This document shows positions 45,749 through 57,360 of a DNA stretch of 64,000 bases, piece after piece (the stretch's first letter is position 1; every line of letters starts with the position of its first letter). The position numbers were made by a program, and so were the translations under genes. The notes under the pieces are model-generated. The model saw nothing but the letters and a program-made list of their open reading frames with translations, was not told the origin of the DNA and did no database searches. This DNA is from Dichetophora obliterata. Taxonomy: Eukaryota; Arthropoda; Insecta; Diptera; Sciomyzidae. Location of the stretch: the NCBI GenBank assembly GCA_963920525.1, contig OY986439.1:20966819-21030818 (forward strand), read 5' to 3'.

Positions 45749-46645
45749 GTTACCACCTTTTGCAAAAATGGGCAATAATTGACCCAAGGGTATCAAATTT
45801 GCAATATTTGTTGTCAAGGCTAATATCTTGAACAATAAAAAATAAATTGCTGCACCCCTTACTACCGCCCACAATTCAATAAAAACGCTATACTTCAGAC
45901 GAATTCGGCTGTATTGCACTAAAATTTTGTAATTCAATTCGTATAGTTACTATCGGTAGCTCAACCAAAAAATGGGCGCGGCCGAACTATAAATACGCCA
46001 ACTTTTTAGAAATCATTATAATTGCAATTAGTACGAGATGATTTGAGAAAAATTTTTGCCACACCCCTTTCTTGCCACACTCTCAAATCAATAAAAATAC
46101 TATATTTCGGACAACTTTGGTCGTATTAGACTAAAATTTGGTCATTTAGTTCATATGGTTACTTTTGAAAGCTGAATTTAAAATGGGCGTCGTCGCACTA
46201 CTGTTATGCCAGTTCAGATATACAAAATTATTTTTTTCAATTGGCATGAAAATTCGTATATTCATAAATTCGGCAGTAAGGCGGTAAGACGTCTGCCCGG
46301 GATTACTAGTAAATTATAAAAGGCTGCGAAGTTCACGTTTAAAATTACTCGTATATAAAATGACTTTTTTTACGACCATTAATGGCCTAAATTTTTTGCA
46401 CATAAAATGACAAAAAATAATTTGATGGCAACCCTCTTTCAGCTGTCATTCATCTCTCATCAACTACATAAACCGGGGAGATCAAACAAACATGCAGCAC
46501 TGCTGAAAACTATTCTACAAATTGTTCACTTACAATATCGGGTGCTAGCAATAATCAAAAATACTCAATCTACCATATCCAACTACCCCAGTTAGTGTGA
46601 ATACCCCTATATTTTTTTTTATTGCATTTAATGCTAATTCAAAGT

Positions 46646-46811
46646 GATGTTCAGAAGATATCCGTGGTCATATGCCACCTACTCTAAAAAACAATAAATT
46701 CTAACAGAAGTAAGCGATCAGAAGCTTTAGGGCAAAGCCATATGTATCTAGACGGCGACATATGACCATGTATGTATATGAGCTGGCATACTACCATATC
46801 TTCTGAACATC
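46646..46811. mobile_element. Small MITE, 166 bp
   Basis: GATGTTCAGAAGATAT at the left end is mirrored by ATATCTTCTGAACATC at the right, with partial inner pairing (GTCATATGCC against GGCATACTAC). It lies just outside the left arm of the foldback beginning near 46818. Confidence 0.65.
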
Positions 46812-47106
46812 CATGTTCATTCCATTCAACATGTTCGCGACTTTTCCACTTCCATTTGACCTTAGAAACACCCTCTGTGAAGAGCATCTCAATTGGTAAA
46901 GGTTTAGAGGTCGCGAATTCATTTTCTAATTTTCCCTTACGATTTTTATGGGAAAAATCAGTTATGCTGGTAAATTGAATTTAGAGCCATTATGTTTTAA
47001 GCCAAATGGCTAAAAAATAAAACGTTTTCCCTCAAATTTTGTCCAGGGACCGAAAATAACAGTTACTTCCGAAATTTCTACTCAAAAAGTCAAATGGAAA
47101 GACTAA

Positions 47107-48099
47107 AGGCCCATTTCCAATAACGCGTGAGATGCGTTGCGTTTTACGCTGCGGAAGCTGCGGAAAAAAAGCAATTTCCAATGGAGCATGTGCGTGAACA
47201 TATGGTTGCCGGTCTTCTGCTTAGCGAAGCATAATTTTAATGTGTAAAAGTTTTAAAAGTTTATTCAAAATAATATAATATACACTTATGCTTTGTGTTG
47301 TGTCTTCCTGCATACTATTGGTCCCGTAAAAGGTTTTGCTGCAGTATGGACAGATAGGGCGAGTTCGAAAATGCATTTTTACAAAGCATCAGTGTGTTTT
47401 ATTTTGAATTGGTGCTAAGTTAAAATACAACAACTGCGCAGCTCTGTTGATATTCTTAAAAATAGTATAATTGCGCAGTTTTGGCTAATAATCTTCGAAC
47501 TAATTCAAAATAAAACACACTGATGCTTTGTAAAAATGCATTTTGGAACTCACCCATATAGTTAGGCACTCCGGCATGCCGCTGCAGATATATCGTGAGT
47601 GTGGAGCGCGTCTTAAATGCCTGTGACCATTTGCACCACCGCCTGTTCTTATATGCATTTTTGGACTCGCCCATATAGTCCATATATACTCCGGCATTCC
47701 GCTGCAGATATGTTGTGAGTGTGGAGCACGTCTTATATGCCAGTGACCATTTGCACCACCGAATGTTCTTAAATGCATTTTTGGACTCCTCGCTCATATA
47801 GTCAGGCACTCCGGCATACCGCTGCAGATATGTCGTGAGTGTGGAGCACGTTTTAAATGCCTGTAATAAATTTTTTACTTTCTCTCAAATTCTACTAACC
47901 TTTTTTAATTTTTCCTTTGTAAAACTGAACAGCTGTTTCGCTGTCAAAGCTTCACGCGCATGAAATATTCAATTTTTCGAATATTTTACGCTGCGTGCAA
48001 ACGCATGCTGTTCGTTGGAACCAGTTAGGTATGTCTTCATGTATTGAATATTTGCGTCAATTTACGAAACGCATCTCACGCGTTATTGGAAATGGGCCT
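47107..48099. mobile_element. Harbinger-like MITE, TAA duplication
   Basis: Ends AGGCCCATTTCCAATAACGC and the exact reverse complement. The TIR continues through CGTGAGATGCG, and TAA lies on both flanks (47104-47106, 48100-48102). The interior includes a 120-bp tandem repeat (47536-47870). Confidence 0.82.
47536..47870. repeat. 120-bp tandem repeat, about 2.8 copies
   Basis: The word GCTGCAGATAT recurs at 47581, 47701 and 47821, exactly 120 bp apart, with the rest of the unit (GTGAGTGTGGAGC.CGTCTTA, GTGACCATTTGCACCACCG) well conserved. As 120 is divisible by three, two minus-strand frames (47456-47809, 47500-47778) stay open and encode a 40-residue repeat (WCKWS...KT.STLT.YLQR.AGV). I recognise no protein family. 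Confidence 0.8.
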
Positions 48100-49929
48100 T
48101 AAGTCTATTCGATATTTGAATATAGCAATGTGATGCTTGTTAGCTAAGGAATGATAATCTTTAATGATTTTAATTTATCTGATTTTTTTCAAATGAATCG
48201 TTATTTTTTCCAATATATGATTGTTATTTTTTGACCAATTTTATTTCGATCAAAAATAAAAGTTAAAATTAGACTTTTATTTTTTTGATCAAATATAAAA
48301 GTTGAAATTTGACTTTTATTTTTTTGGTCAATAACAAAAGTTAAAATTTGACATTTATTTTTTCGATCAAAAGTAAAAGTCATATTTTAATTCCTATATC
48401 ATCTGCTTGCAGTCGCTGTTCCAGTCGTTTGAGAAATAAATGAAAACAGAATGTGCAATGATTAGCAACTAAGCGATGCAATGCAACGATATGAAGATCG
48501 ATAGCAATGTTTTTATCTCTGTACAAAAATGTTACGAATATAGGTGTAAAAGAATAAAAAATATAGTCTGTTAATTGTTTTGAAAACAAAAACTATTATA
48601 AAATTTTAACTTTTATTTTTGATTTTACCTTAAATTTTAACTTAGAATTATTATTTTTAATCAAAAATAAAAGTCAAATTTTAACTTTTATTTTTGATCG
48701 AAAAACTAAAAGTCAAATTTTAACTGTTATTTTTAATCGGAAAAATAAAAGTAATATTTTAACTTTTATTTTTTATTATTTGTTAACTTTTTTTGAAAAA
48801 AATCATAACCGTTACGGTCCCTGATTTTGTCTGTTATGACATATCTTAATGTCATTTTCATCGGATTATTATTAGGTGGTCTGTGGCTAACTTCTTAGAG
48901 CTACCTATATAAATGAATACTTTTACTTAGAATTATTTCATTAAAAATCAATATCTTTTGTACTCCATTTTCATTATTGTTATTGGTGTTAAATTTAAGA
49001 TAATAATAGTTGTAATGCACAATGAAGAAAAAATTCATAGGTTTGTTATATGTTTTTAGATTAAAAGTTACAACAAGTAGTTTTTGTATTTATATTTTTA
49101 TTTTTTAATCGTTTTGGGCAACCACCAAATAATAATTAGATGAAAATAAAATTTGGATTTGACATAACAGACAAAATTTGAGGAAACACTTTTTATTTTT
49201 TTTACCATTTGGCTTAAAAGATAATGGCTCTAAATTCAATTTACCAGCATAACTGATTTTTCCCCATACAAATTGAATGGGAAAATTAGAATATGAATTC
49301 GCGACCTCTAAACCTTTACCAATTCAGATGCGCTTCACAGAGAGTATTTCTAAGGTTAAATGGAAGTGGAAAAGCCGCGGACATCAAACACGATTTTTTG
49401 TGGGACACCCTATTACACATACTATATTTTATTGTATTTAATACTAAGTTTATTGAGATGCGCTTCACAGAGGATGTTTCTAAGGTCAAGTGGAAGTATT
49501 GAAGCTGCGGACATCTGTCGAAAATAAAAAAAAATATATATTTTTGGGACAATCTAATGTGTAAGTTGTTTATTTAATAGACAAAAAAGATTGAATAGTT
49601 TGTACATAACAATTTCAGATAAGAATATTTTCTTGTTTCATCTTTTTTAGAACGTGCTTTTTAGTAGTTGGGTTGTAGTATTTGGACTAATTTTTTTAAT
49701 TATTTGTCTTTAAAAAATGTTGAAATTAAAAATGCCCATTTTTGTCCCCAAAACAAATCAATCATAATTTTTCAACACATTTTTATGTTTGAACATTATC
49801 TTCAAAGCTTAGTTACAAAGCTTTTTCCATATCAATTACTTCGTTATCGGTTTTAGTTTTTGAGATATAGACATAAACTGCAAATTTGCTATTTTGCTTC
49901 GAAAAATTTTACTTTGCAAACAACTTTTA

Positions 49930-50720
49930 CAGGCATTTCACAAGTGAAAAGAGACAACGTATTTTTTTTTATTCAATCATGATTAAGCAGAGACACAAAC
50001 CAATTTTAACAGAAACCGTACTAAGTATGCATTTTGTAAATAAATTTTTTACAGCCTCTGAAGTTTTGAGCTAAAAATAATAATTAGTTCTGCTTTTTAT
50101 TTTTTTAAGCCTAAAATAAAAAAAATTTGCTCGATATTTTTTACGAAGAAAATAATCAGCAATTTTTGATTTTTATCTTTTAAGGCAAAAATAAAAAGTA
50201 AAACTTGCCCGATATTGAGCACAAAATAACTGGTAAGTTTTGGTTTTTATTATTTAAGTCAAAAAAAAAAGAAGCAAAATATGACCGACATATTTCAAGG
50301 TCAAAGTAAATGGTAAATTTTGATTTTTATTTTTAAAGGCAAAAATAAAAAGCAAAATTAGGAAAAACTATAATTTGGCTATCCATTAATAACGCTTTTG
50401 ATTATACAGTACACTTAAATCCTAATTTTTGTCTTAAAAAAAAACCAAAATTTACCAGTTGTTTTGTCCTCAAATATATCGGGCAAATTTTGCTTTTTAT
50501 TTTTGTCTTAAAAAATAAAAATCAAAATTTACCAGTTATTTTGTGCTTAAAAATATATCGAGCAAATTTTACTTCTTATTTTTGCCTTAAAAAATAAAAA
50601 TCAAAACTTACCAGTTATTTTGTGCTCAAAAAAATATTGGGCAGTTTTGCTTTTTATTTTTGGCTCAAAATTATTATATTATTATTTATTGCTCAAAATT
50701 TTCAAAGTCAATATTTTAAA
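49930..50720. repeat. Degenerate inverted/tandem A+T repeat block
   Basis: Units of about 95 bp with the phrases ACCAGTTATTTTGTGCTC, ATATCGAGCAAATTTT and CTTTTTATTTTTG.CTTAAAAA occur on the right (50440-50680). Their reverse complements, such as GAGCACAAAATAACTGG, occur on the left (50060-50390). It is probably a decayed foldback element with its centre near 50400. There is no coding sequence. Confidence 0.5.
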
Positions 50721-53404
50721 AATCAGTCGGAAATCAAGTTCAACAATGTGATATGATTCTAACGGTATCTTCAAAACGGCGCTACAACAATTGTTTCACA
50801 AAGCTTTTTTGGTTTAAAAATTAACAAATAATTATTATTTACAGCCTCTGATTTTTTGATGGCCTAAAAATAATGGAATCAACATTTTGTTTTTTTCACA
50901 GGTCAAATTTTAAAAAAACAACCGTACATCACACGTCAAAGTTTTATATGAGGTAATTGCAGAGGATTGCATAGGAAATTTCATAAATAATTTAAGATAT
51001 ACACACACTGAGAAAATATTAGAAAATATTTTATGAAAATGCGAAGTTAAGTTTTTAGAGAAAAAAGAATTGTTAATATTAACTTTGAACTGCTCTATCT
51101 CAAACCAAAAAACTAATTATAGATATAGCTTTAACAGGTTCAAAATCATTATGTTGGCATCATTTTAATTTTAGGAGGATTTGACAGTCGACCAGTGTTA
51201 TTTTAACTTTGGACAGAATTTAGATTTTGAATTAACCCTTTCAGTGGATTTGTCCAATATATTGGACACGTCAGAAAGTAGTTTTTATATTTATTTGGCA
51301 AGGTTTTTTTTAAATCAAATCGTTTGGTACTATGAAAAAAGATGAACCAACATGATTAAAATAAATTTAGAGAGATATTTGACATTAAAGTCAGTTGAAT
51401 TTTCGATTTTGTGCCAAAGAAAAGCAAAAAAAAATTTTGTTTTGCCAATTTTATGAATCAACCGAACAAAAATTAAATTTATGTTTCTTTTATTTTTTAA
51501 TGAAAATAATATTAAGAGGGTTTAAAAAACAAATATCTAAAGGGTTGAAAAACCTTTAAGGCATTAAAAAAAAACAATTTTGTGCCGAACAGAAGCCAAA
51601 CAATTTTTTCTTTGTACAAGCTTGCAAAACGTAAGTAGCGCAGGTAAAAATCAAAGGTATGTTTTTTTCATCTTTTTAGGACCTAAATGATAGCAAGGGT
51701 TAAGGGCTAAAAATTTATATTTTTGCTCTAACAACCAAAAAAACTTTGAAAGAACTAAAATTAAAATACAAATTTAACCAAATTTAGTGGTTTTTTGGAT
51801 TAAATTGCGAGCTTTAGATCAAGTAAGTTTTTAAAAAGGCAACAACAACAACTCTGTACAGTTTTTTATTTAGAAACTAATTTTTAAAAATATAAATCCT
51901 ACAACACCTGCAACACCGAGAATTCCTAGATTTGGTTATCACCAAAAGCACTAACTTGGCAACACTGTTTATTCCAGCTAATGTTCTTGTTATAAAAGTG
52001 AGTCTTTCTCACGTCATGATTTAACCTTTTTTTCGCAACTGCTCACTAACGCGCCAGCTGCTCGCTCGTTTTAACAACAAACCAAATTGATTGCCAACTA
52101 CTTTGCAATCAAGTCATTTCGGTAGTTATTTTATTGTCCTTGCCGTTGTTTTTGTTGTTGTTGTTTTTGTTTTTAAGTCAATTTGAAGCCATCTGCAGCA
52201 GTGTGTCAAAATGTTAAATAAAAATTTAGTTAAATTGGCAATAATCCAAAAAATTAAATTGCCGTATAAACGAATCAACGCCAACCATTCAGTAAAGTTG
52301 GCCGCAAGCAAAAGAACACAAATAAAAAGATAAAAACTAAAAAAAAAACACAAGAATAAAAAGCAGAGTATTGCAAAAAAAAGAACCCAAAAGAATCATT
52401 GTGGTGAAATATGGATTTGTTCTCGGTGTTGTTGGACAAGCTGTAATTTTGAACAGCTTCTGCCAGAGCACACAAAAGTGACATTTAATGACTGGGGTGG
52501 TTGTGGCAAACAGCATGTTGATAAAAATAGAGAATTTATCCTTAATTTAAGGACTTTTATTGGCATTAAGCTTGAAGTAAAAAATGACACATTGAAGATC
52601 GAATAGAAAGACATAATTTGATAAAACAACAAATATGTTCGATGACAGTGAAAAAAAAAAACTTAAAGCTGTTCCGTGTTTCTAATTCCATTAATTATAG
52701 TTGGGTTAGTTCAAGCTATGAACTTTTCTCACTCCAACAACATTCTCAATTAAAGTATTAAAACTGTTGTGTTTAAATGAGTGCAACTTACATGATTAAC
52801 ACGAGCAACCACTTTAAATGGCTAAGCTAAAGCTTTGCGTGTGCTTAAATGCTTGAAGGTAAGAGTAAATGGTGCATAATCCATGTCAATGGTCACGTGA
52901 CACTTAATACGAGTAGCTGCTAAAACTGCAACCAATACTGAGTTTCATAGAGTAGCATTTACGTGCTTTGAAGATTTTGATTAAATACCGTAAAAGAAGC
53001 TATAATCCGTAGCGCGTGAAAGGCAAAAACACAGTTAAAATATTATTTTATGATGAATCGATATGCTTGCTATTTATTTCTTATTAGTTTTCATGGCTGT
53101 TATATTATGTATAGTTATATGAAGCTTAAATTTGAAAATGGTCTTAGTTTCAGATGTTGGAATTTTATCTTTAGATTCGTGTACGGAGATGTCAAAATTA
53201 CTCTAGGATCAATTATTTTAGCAATGTTTCGTTGATCGTAGTTCACATAATTTTCTTCAACGATCAACTAATTAGTTAAATTAATACTGTATTTTTGACA
53301 TATCTGATTACGAATCTAAAGACAAAATTCTAACATCTGAAATGACTCAAAACAGTCCTATAGCTAAGATTTTAAATTGATGACAAAATTCTATTGGTGT
53401 AAAT
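50721..53404. other. Mostly unique intronic block
   Basis: A+T-rich sequence without recognised genes. Points noted are an 18-bp perfect palindrome TGTCCAATATATTGGACA at 51251-51268, a (GTT)n patch at about 52142-52170, and a T-rich region at 52126-52170 that makes an open frame without a domain. From 51830 to 53400 I see no transposon signature. Confidence 0.4.
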
Positions 53405-54490
53405 CGGTTTACGTTAGGTTAGGTTAAAGTGGCGCCTCAAATTGAGACGCACTTAGGCCAATAAGGCCCGTTGTGGTACCACAGGGTTGATCTCCCTTCT
53501 CTATTCAAACCAGCTTGAGCTGTTCACAAAGCTTAGGATTCGGTATATCGATATTTCCGAGAGTTCTTCGAGGTCTCTGAGAAACCAGTTGTTTAGGTGA
53601 AGAAAACGTTTTTGAGCCAGCGCTGGGCAGGTGCAGAGAAGGTGTTCTGTAGATTCCACCTCCTCCTCATCTCTACAGCTTCTGCAGAAGTCGTTGTGGG
53701 GTATGTTTAATCTTAGAGCGTGCCTGCCAATAAGGCAGTGCCCTGTCAGGATCCCTATCATGGTGCCAATGTGATCTCTACTAAGAGATATGAGTTCTTT
53801 TGAACGCTTCAGATTGAGTTTGGGCCAGATTTGCCGTGCTATATTACAAGTGTTACCTGCTGACCATCTTTTGTTGGTGTTAATACAGGATAACTCATGT
53901 GTAAGGAGTTTACATGTGGTGAGAGGAATACCAAGGTTTGTCTTGTCTGAAGATAGTTGTTTGGTAGTACCTGTGCGAGCGAGTTCATCTGCTCTGCAGT
54001 TACCTAGAAAATCCCTATGTCCAGGAATCCAGCATAGGATAATTTTGAGCTGCTCTGCCATCTCGTTTAGAGATCTGCGGCAGTTGAAAACTGTTTCAGA
54101 TGTTATTTCAACAGTTCCTAGGGCTTTCAGAGCGGCCTGACTGTCAGAAAGTATGCATATATCCATGGAAGATATATCATTTTTCTGAAGCCAAGTTAGC
54201 GCTTCATGTATAGCAGCGATTTCAGCTTGAAATACACTGCAATGGTCAGGGAGCCTGAAGGCTATATTGATGCTTAATGCTTCTGAGTAGACTCCTCCAC
54301 CTACTTTGCCATCTAGTTTTGATCCATCCGTAAAGATCTCAATGACATTGTGAGGTGAATGGTTTTCTTGTTCCCACTCTTCTCGAGAGGGAATGGATAC
54401 ATCGAACTTCCTCTCAAAGAGTAGTTTTTGTGTGATGTAGTCAATGGACCTAGGTAAAGGAGGGAGAAATTTTCTGATCGGTTTAAGTAA
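53405..54490 (-). mobile_element. 5'-truncated LINE with RNase H domain
   Basis: Minus-strand element whose 3' end (53405-53420) finishes in AACCTAACCTAA-type repeats after a roughly 90-bp 3' UTR. That UTR has the stem-forming words ACCACAACGGGCCTTATTGG. Coding sequence runs from the 5' truncation near 54490 to the stop at 53501. The tail and the RNase H domain point to the LOA/I group of non-LTR retrotransposons. Confidence 0.82.
53501..54490 (-). CDS. LINE ORF2 C-terminus: RNase H plus zinc-knuckle region (partial)
   Basis: About 329 codons remain open from the truncation point. Ribonuclease H residues are all visible: Asp in IFTDGSKLDG, Glu in VFQAEIAAIHEAL, Asp in ILSDSQAALKAL, and His/Asp in WIPGHRDFLGNCRADELAR. 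The tail carries FCRSCRDEEEVESTEHLL, a C..C...H....C knuckle typical of I/LOA-type ORF2. Endonuclease and reverse transcriptase are lost by 5' truncation, so the copy cannot move. The absence of stops indicates a fairly recent insertion. The Met at 54166 is internal, not a start. Confidence 0.88.
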   Translation of the reverse strand, partial: LLKPIRKFLPPLPRSIDYITQKLLFERKFDVSIPSREEWEQENHSPHNVIEIFTDGSKLDGKVGGGVYSEALSINIAFRLPDHCSVFQAEIAAIHEALTWLQKNDISSMDICILSDSQAALKALGTVEITSETVFNCRRSLNEMAEQLKIILCWIPGHRDFLGNCRADELARTGTTKQLSSDKTNLGIPLTTCKLLTHELSCINTNKRWSAGNTCNIARQIWPKLNLKRSKELISLSRDHIGTMIGILTGHCLIGRHALRLNIPHNDFCRSCRDEEEVESTEHLLCTCPALAQKRFLHLNNWFLRDLEELSEISIYRILSFVNSSSWFE

Positions 54491-55139
54491 TTATATAATT
54501 TTATATCTGACTTAACCTCTTAAATTAAAAATCTAGATTTAAAAAAAAAAAAAAAATTGTTTCTCCTTAGGAGAAGATTCTGGTGGCAAAATTTGACCAG
54601 TTTTCAAAACTGACCATTGTTTAACTGGTCTTATTCTGAAAAGTCTTAGGTACGAAGTAAACAAATATTTGAAACCTTCTGTAAAAGTTACCAAAATTAA
54701 TTTTGAAGAACTAAATAATGATCTATGCTTCGTACAATAAGAACTTGTTTATGCAGAGCAAAATATATCCGATCCGTTTCATTACTTTTTAAATATATTT
54801 TAATATCATATTAATAGTTATACTGTTACAGATGTACTGTTGTCAAAAACTCTGAACATACATATGTTGAAACTATGGACGAATCGTAACTTACCTAAGA
54901 GAAATAAATTAAAAAAAACTGCTGGAAACATCCCTTCAATTACGCATTTAAGGAACGTTACTCTCGTATCTCTTAAAACTTAAACATAGACATAACTTCC
55001 TGCAAAAATAATTACTTCCAAAATCAGTTTTTAATTGCTCAAGATGATCAGAACAAGTAATCGAAAGATGTCAACAACATTCTTAATTGTTAGATAACTA
55101 CTCAGATAGAAGCAATTGTTATAAATAATGGATCTGGTT

Positions 55140-56210
55140 GGTTGGTTTAAATGGTGTTGCTACAACTAGTAGGACTCTAGTTGCATAACCTCATGTTCCT
55201 GTAAGTTGAATGAGTATCGCACTGTTAGGTTATAAGCAACCGGACGGTTACTGAACGTTAGAAGAATGTTGGTTTTTGTTGTTGAGAATTCCTCTAGATT
55301 GCTAAAGAAGGGCTTACCTAGCGCTCTTAGTCTAGACCTGGCCATGGCCGGGCAGGTGCACAGAAAGTGTGTCAGTATTTCCTTTTCGTTTGGGTCATCG
55401 CTGCTGCGACTGTGGGTGTTGAAGGGCAGTCTGATTTTTTTTTTTTGTGAGTACTCCGATTCGCCATTGATCCATAATAATAGCCGTGATTCTGGCTATG
55501 TTAATCCGGAGTTTCGAGAGCATCTCTTAAGTTCTACCTTAGTTGTAAAGGAGCCATCATTTTCTTGATGTATTGCAGGTTGGTAATTCGACCGGCTAAA
55601 GCCAAATAGTAAGAGTGAATTTCTCCCTTAACAGTGTTCAATGGAACTTCGACTGGTTCCGGTCATGAAACGTCAAGAAAGAACCCCGCCTAGCCAGTTC
55701 ATTCACCTTTTCATTACCATATTGGTTTCTATGGACGGGAATCCAGATTAAGGTAATGCTAAGTTGGTGACTAAGGTTGCGGACTGAGTGAATCCCGATT
55801 CAGACAGGCAGGCAGATAGGCGCAGGATAACTGTGTGAACAAGAGAGATAAAAGTCAGCTTGGCATTATTTCTATCTCGTTTCTTCGCAGCTTACTGCCT
55901 GACCCTACCTGCCTGCCTGTCTGAATCGGCGTTTACTCTGTTTGCAACCTTAGCCAGGCCAATGCATCCTTACACTGCCATACCATTTTGGAGTTGGAAC
56001 TGATTGCAGCTAAAGCTTTAATGGTGGCTTGGCTATCCGTAAGAATAGCTGCTCTGAGGTGATTGGTGTTGGCTCTACTTAAGGCGCGAAAAGCTTCTCT
56101 TATCGCTAAAAGCTCGGCCTGAAAGACGCTGGCTGAGTTTGGCAGAAGAAAAGCATCCGCCACCTACAGTTATTCAGAGTATATGCCAGTTCCCACTCCG
56201 CACTTCATCT
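55140..56210 (-). pseudogene. Second LINE 3' end, RNase H region, frameshifted
   Basis: Minus-strand fragment: MADAFLLPNSASVFQAELLA (Glu) and AILTDSQATIKALAAI (Asp) at 55933-56163. After a MITE, in another frame, it continues SITLIWIPVHRNQYGNEKVN (His region with VH for GH, and Asn where Asp is expected). Further on in other frames HFLCTCPAMARSRLRALG marks the knuckle region. Several frameshifts and stops are present. It is a related but distinct lineage from 53501-54490, and older. Confidence 0.75.
55789..55938. mobile_element. MITE of about 150 bp inside the second LINE
   Basis: GAGTGAATCCCGATTCAGAC at the left end is mirrored by GTCTGAATCGGCGTTTACTC at the right, with AGGCAGGCAG/CTGCCTGCCT continuing inwards. 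It interrupts the RNase H reading frame after AWLRLQ. No duplication is obvious. Confidence 0.7.
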
Positions 56211-56235
56211 TGGAGTCGTCAGTTTACACCAGAGA

Positions 56236-57360
56236 TCTGCACTGAATCACATTTTTGAATCAACAGCCACTTACTCAAAAATAACTATGAATAACTTGAA
56301 GTAGTTTCCAAAGAAGAACTAATATGTGATTGATTCGAAAAAAGTGAATCACATTTTTGAATCATGAGCCACTTACTCAAAAATTAAAATAAGTATAAGT
56401 ATTTTTCAAAGTAGTACTCATATGTTATTGATTTGAAAAAAAAGTGAATCACATTTTTGAATCATGAGCCACTTACTCAAAAATAACTATGAATAACTTG
56501 AAGTAGTTTCCAAAGAAGAACTAATATGTGATTGATTCGAAAAAAGTGAATCACATTTTTGAATCATGAGCCACTTACTCAAAAATTACTATGAATACGT
56601 TGAAGTAGTTTCCAAAGAAAACGAATATGTAATTGATCCGAAAAAAGTGAATCACATTTTTGAATCATGAGCCATTTACTCAAAAATGAGTATGAATAAG
56701 TATAAGTAGTTTCCGAAGTAGTACTCATATGTGATTGATTTGAAAAAAAGTGAATCACATTTTTGAATCATGAGCCATTTACTCAAAAATGAGTACGAAT
56801 AAGTTTAATTAGTTTCCAAAGTAGTACTCATATGTTATTGAATTGAAAAAAGTGAATCACATTTTTGAATCATGAGCCACTTACTCAAAAATGAGTACGA
56901 ATAAGTTTAATTAGTTTCCAAAGTAGTACTCATATGTTATTGATTTGAAAAAAGTGAATCACATTTTTGAATCATGAGCCACTTACTCAAAAATTACTAT
57001 GAATACGTTGAAGTAGTTTCCAAAGAAAACGAATATGTAATTGATCCGAAAAAAGTGAATCACATTTTTGAATCATGAGCCACTTACTCAAAAATGAGTA
57101 TGAATAAGTATAAGTAGTTTCCAAAGTAGTACACATATGTGATTGATTCGAAAAAAGTGAATCACATTTTTGAATCATGAGCCACTTACTCAAAAATGAG
57201 TACGAATAAGTATAATTAGTTTCCAAAGTAGTAATCATATGTTATTGATTTGAAAAAAAAGAGTCTCACATTTTTGAATCATAAACCACTTACTCAAAAA
57301 TTAGTATAAATAAAAATAAAAACTTTCCAAAGCAGTACTCAAATGATTCGAAAAAAAGTG
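56236..57360 (+). repeat. 102-bp satellite array, about 11 units
   Basis: The phrase GAATCACATTTTTGAATCA recurs at 56244, 56346, 56446, 56548, 56649, 56752, 56854, 56956, 57057 and 57159, with a decayed unit at about 57261. The period is 100-103 bp. Units fall into subtypes that repeat in order (types ending ATTGATCCG, then GTGATTGATT, then GTTATTGA), so part of the array has spread as multi-unit blocks. One further unit lies inverted at about 61220-61320. Confidence 0.85.

Larger units (their letters stand above)
42497..46608. mobile_element. Composite element, GTATTCAC-ended family, about 4.1 kb with nested insertions
   Basis: The left end is AGGGGTATTCACACTGACTT and the right end is the reverse complement of AGGGGTATTCACACTAACTG. 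The TIR is about 38 bp, with GGGTAGTTG shared further in. ATA lies on both flanks (42494-42496, 46609-46611). Without its insertions (42609-45050 and 45116-45748) the element is about 1 kb. The remaining interior (45757-46590) has no coding sequence. The frame 45593-45937 is fortuitous. Confidence 0.75.
47044..48823. mobile_element. hAT MITE, CAGGGA family, copy 2, perfect 8-bp duplication
   Basis: Begins CAGGGACCGAAAATAACAG and ends ...ACCGTTACGGTCCCTG, flanked by ATTTTGTC on both sides (47036-47043, 48824-48831). The right part (48200-48800) consists of inverted AAAAGTCAAATTTTAAC-type words. It contains a separate element at 47107-48099. Ends and internal style match copy 1 at 45116-45748. 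Confidence 0.88.
46818..49515. mobile_element. Foldback element split by a hAT MITE
   Basis: The left arm (46818-47043, continued at 48824-48870) and right arm (about 49120-49390) are inverted copies. GCGAATTCATTTTCTAATTT pairs with AAATTAGAATATGAATTCGC, and CCTCAAATTTTGTC... continues across the inserted element to match GACAAAATTTGAGG. The right arm carries a second direct copy of its GATGCGCTTCACAGAG block 130 bp on (49327 and 49457). The inserted hAT MITE occupies 47044-48823. Confidence 0.75.

Noticed and set aside
53405..53425. TTAGGTTAGG as an arthropod telomere repeat
   Set aside because: Only about two units, located exactly at the 3' end of a LINE; this is the element's own terminal repeat, and flies lack TTAGG telomeres.
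56987..57238. 83-codon repeat protein (KWLMIQKCDSLFS units)
   Set aside because: Translation of the 102-bp satellite; the array as a whole does not keep the frame.
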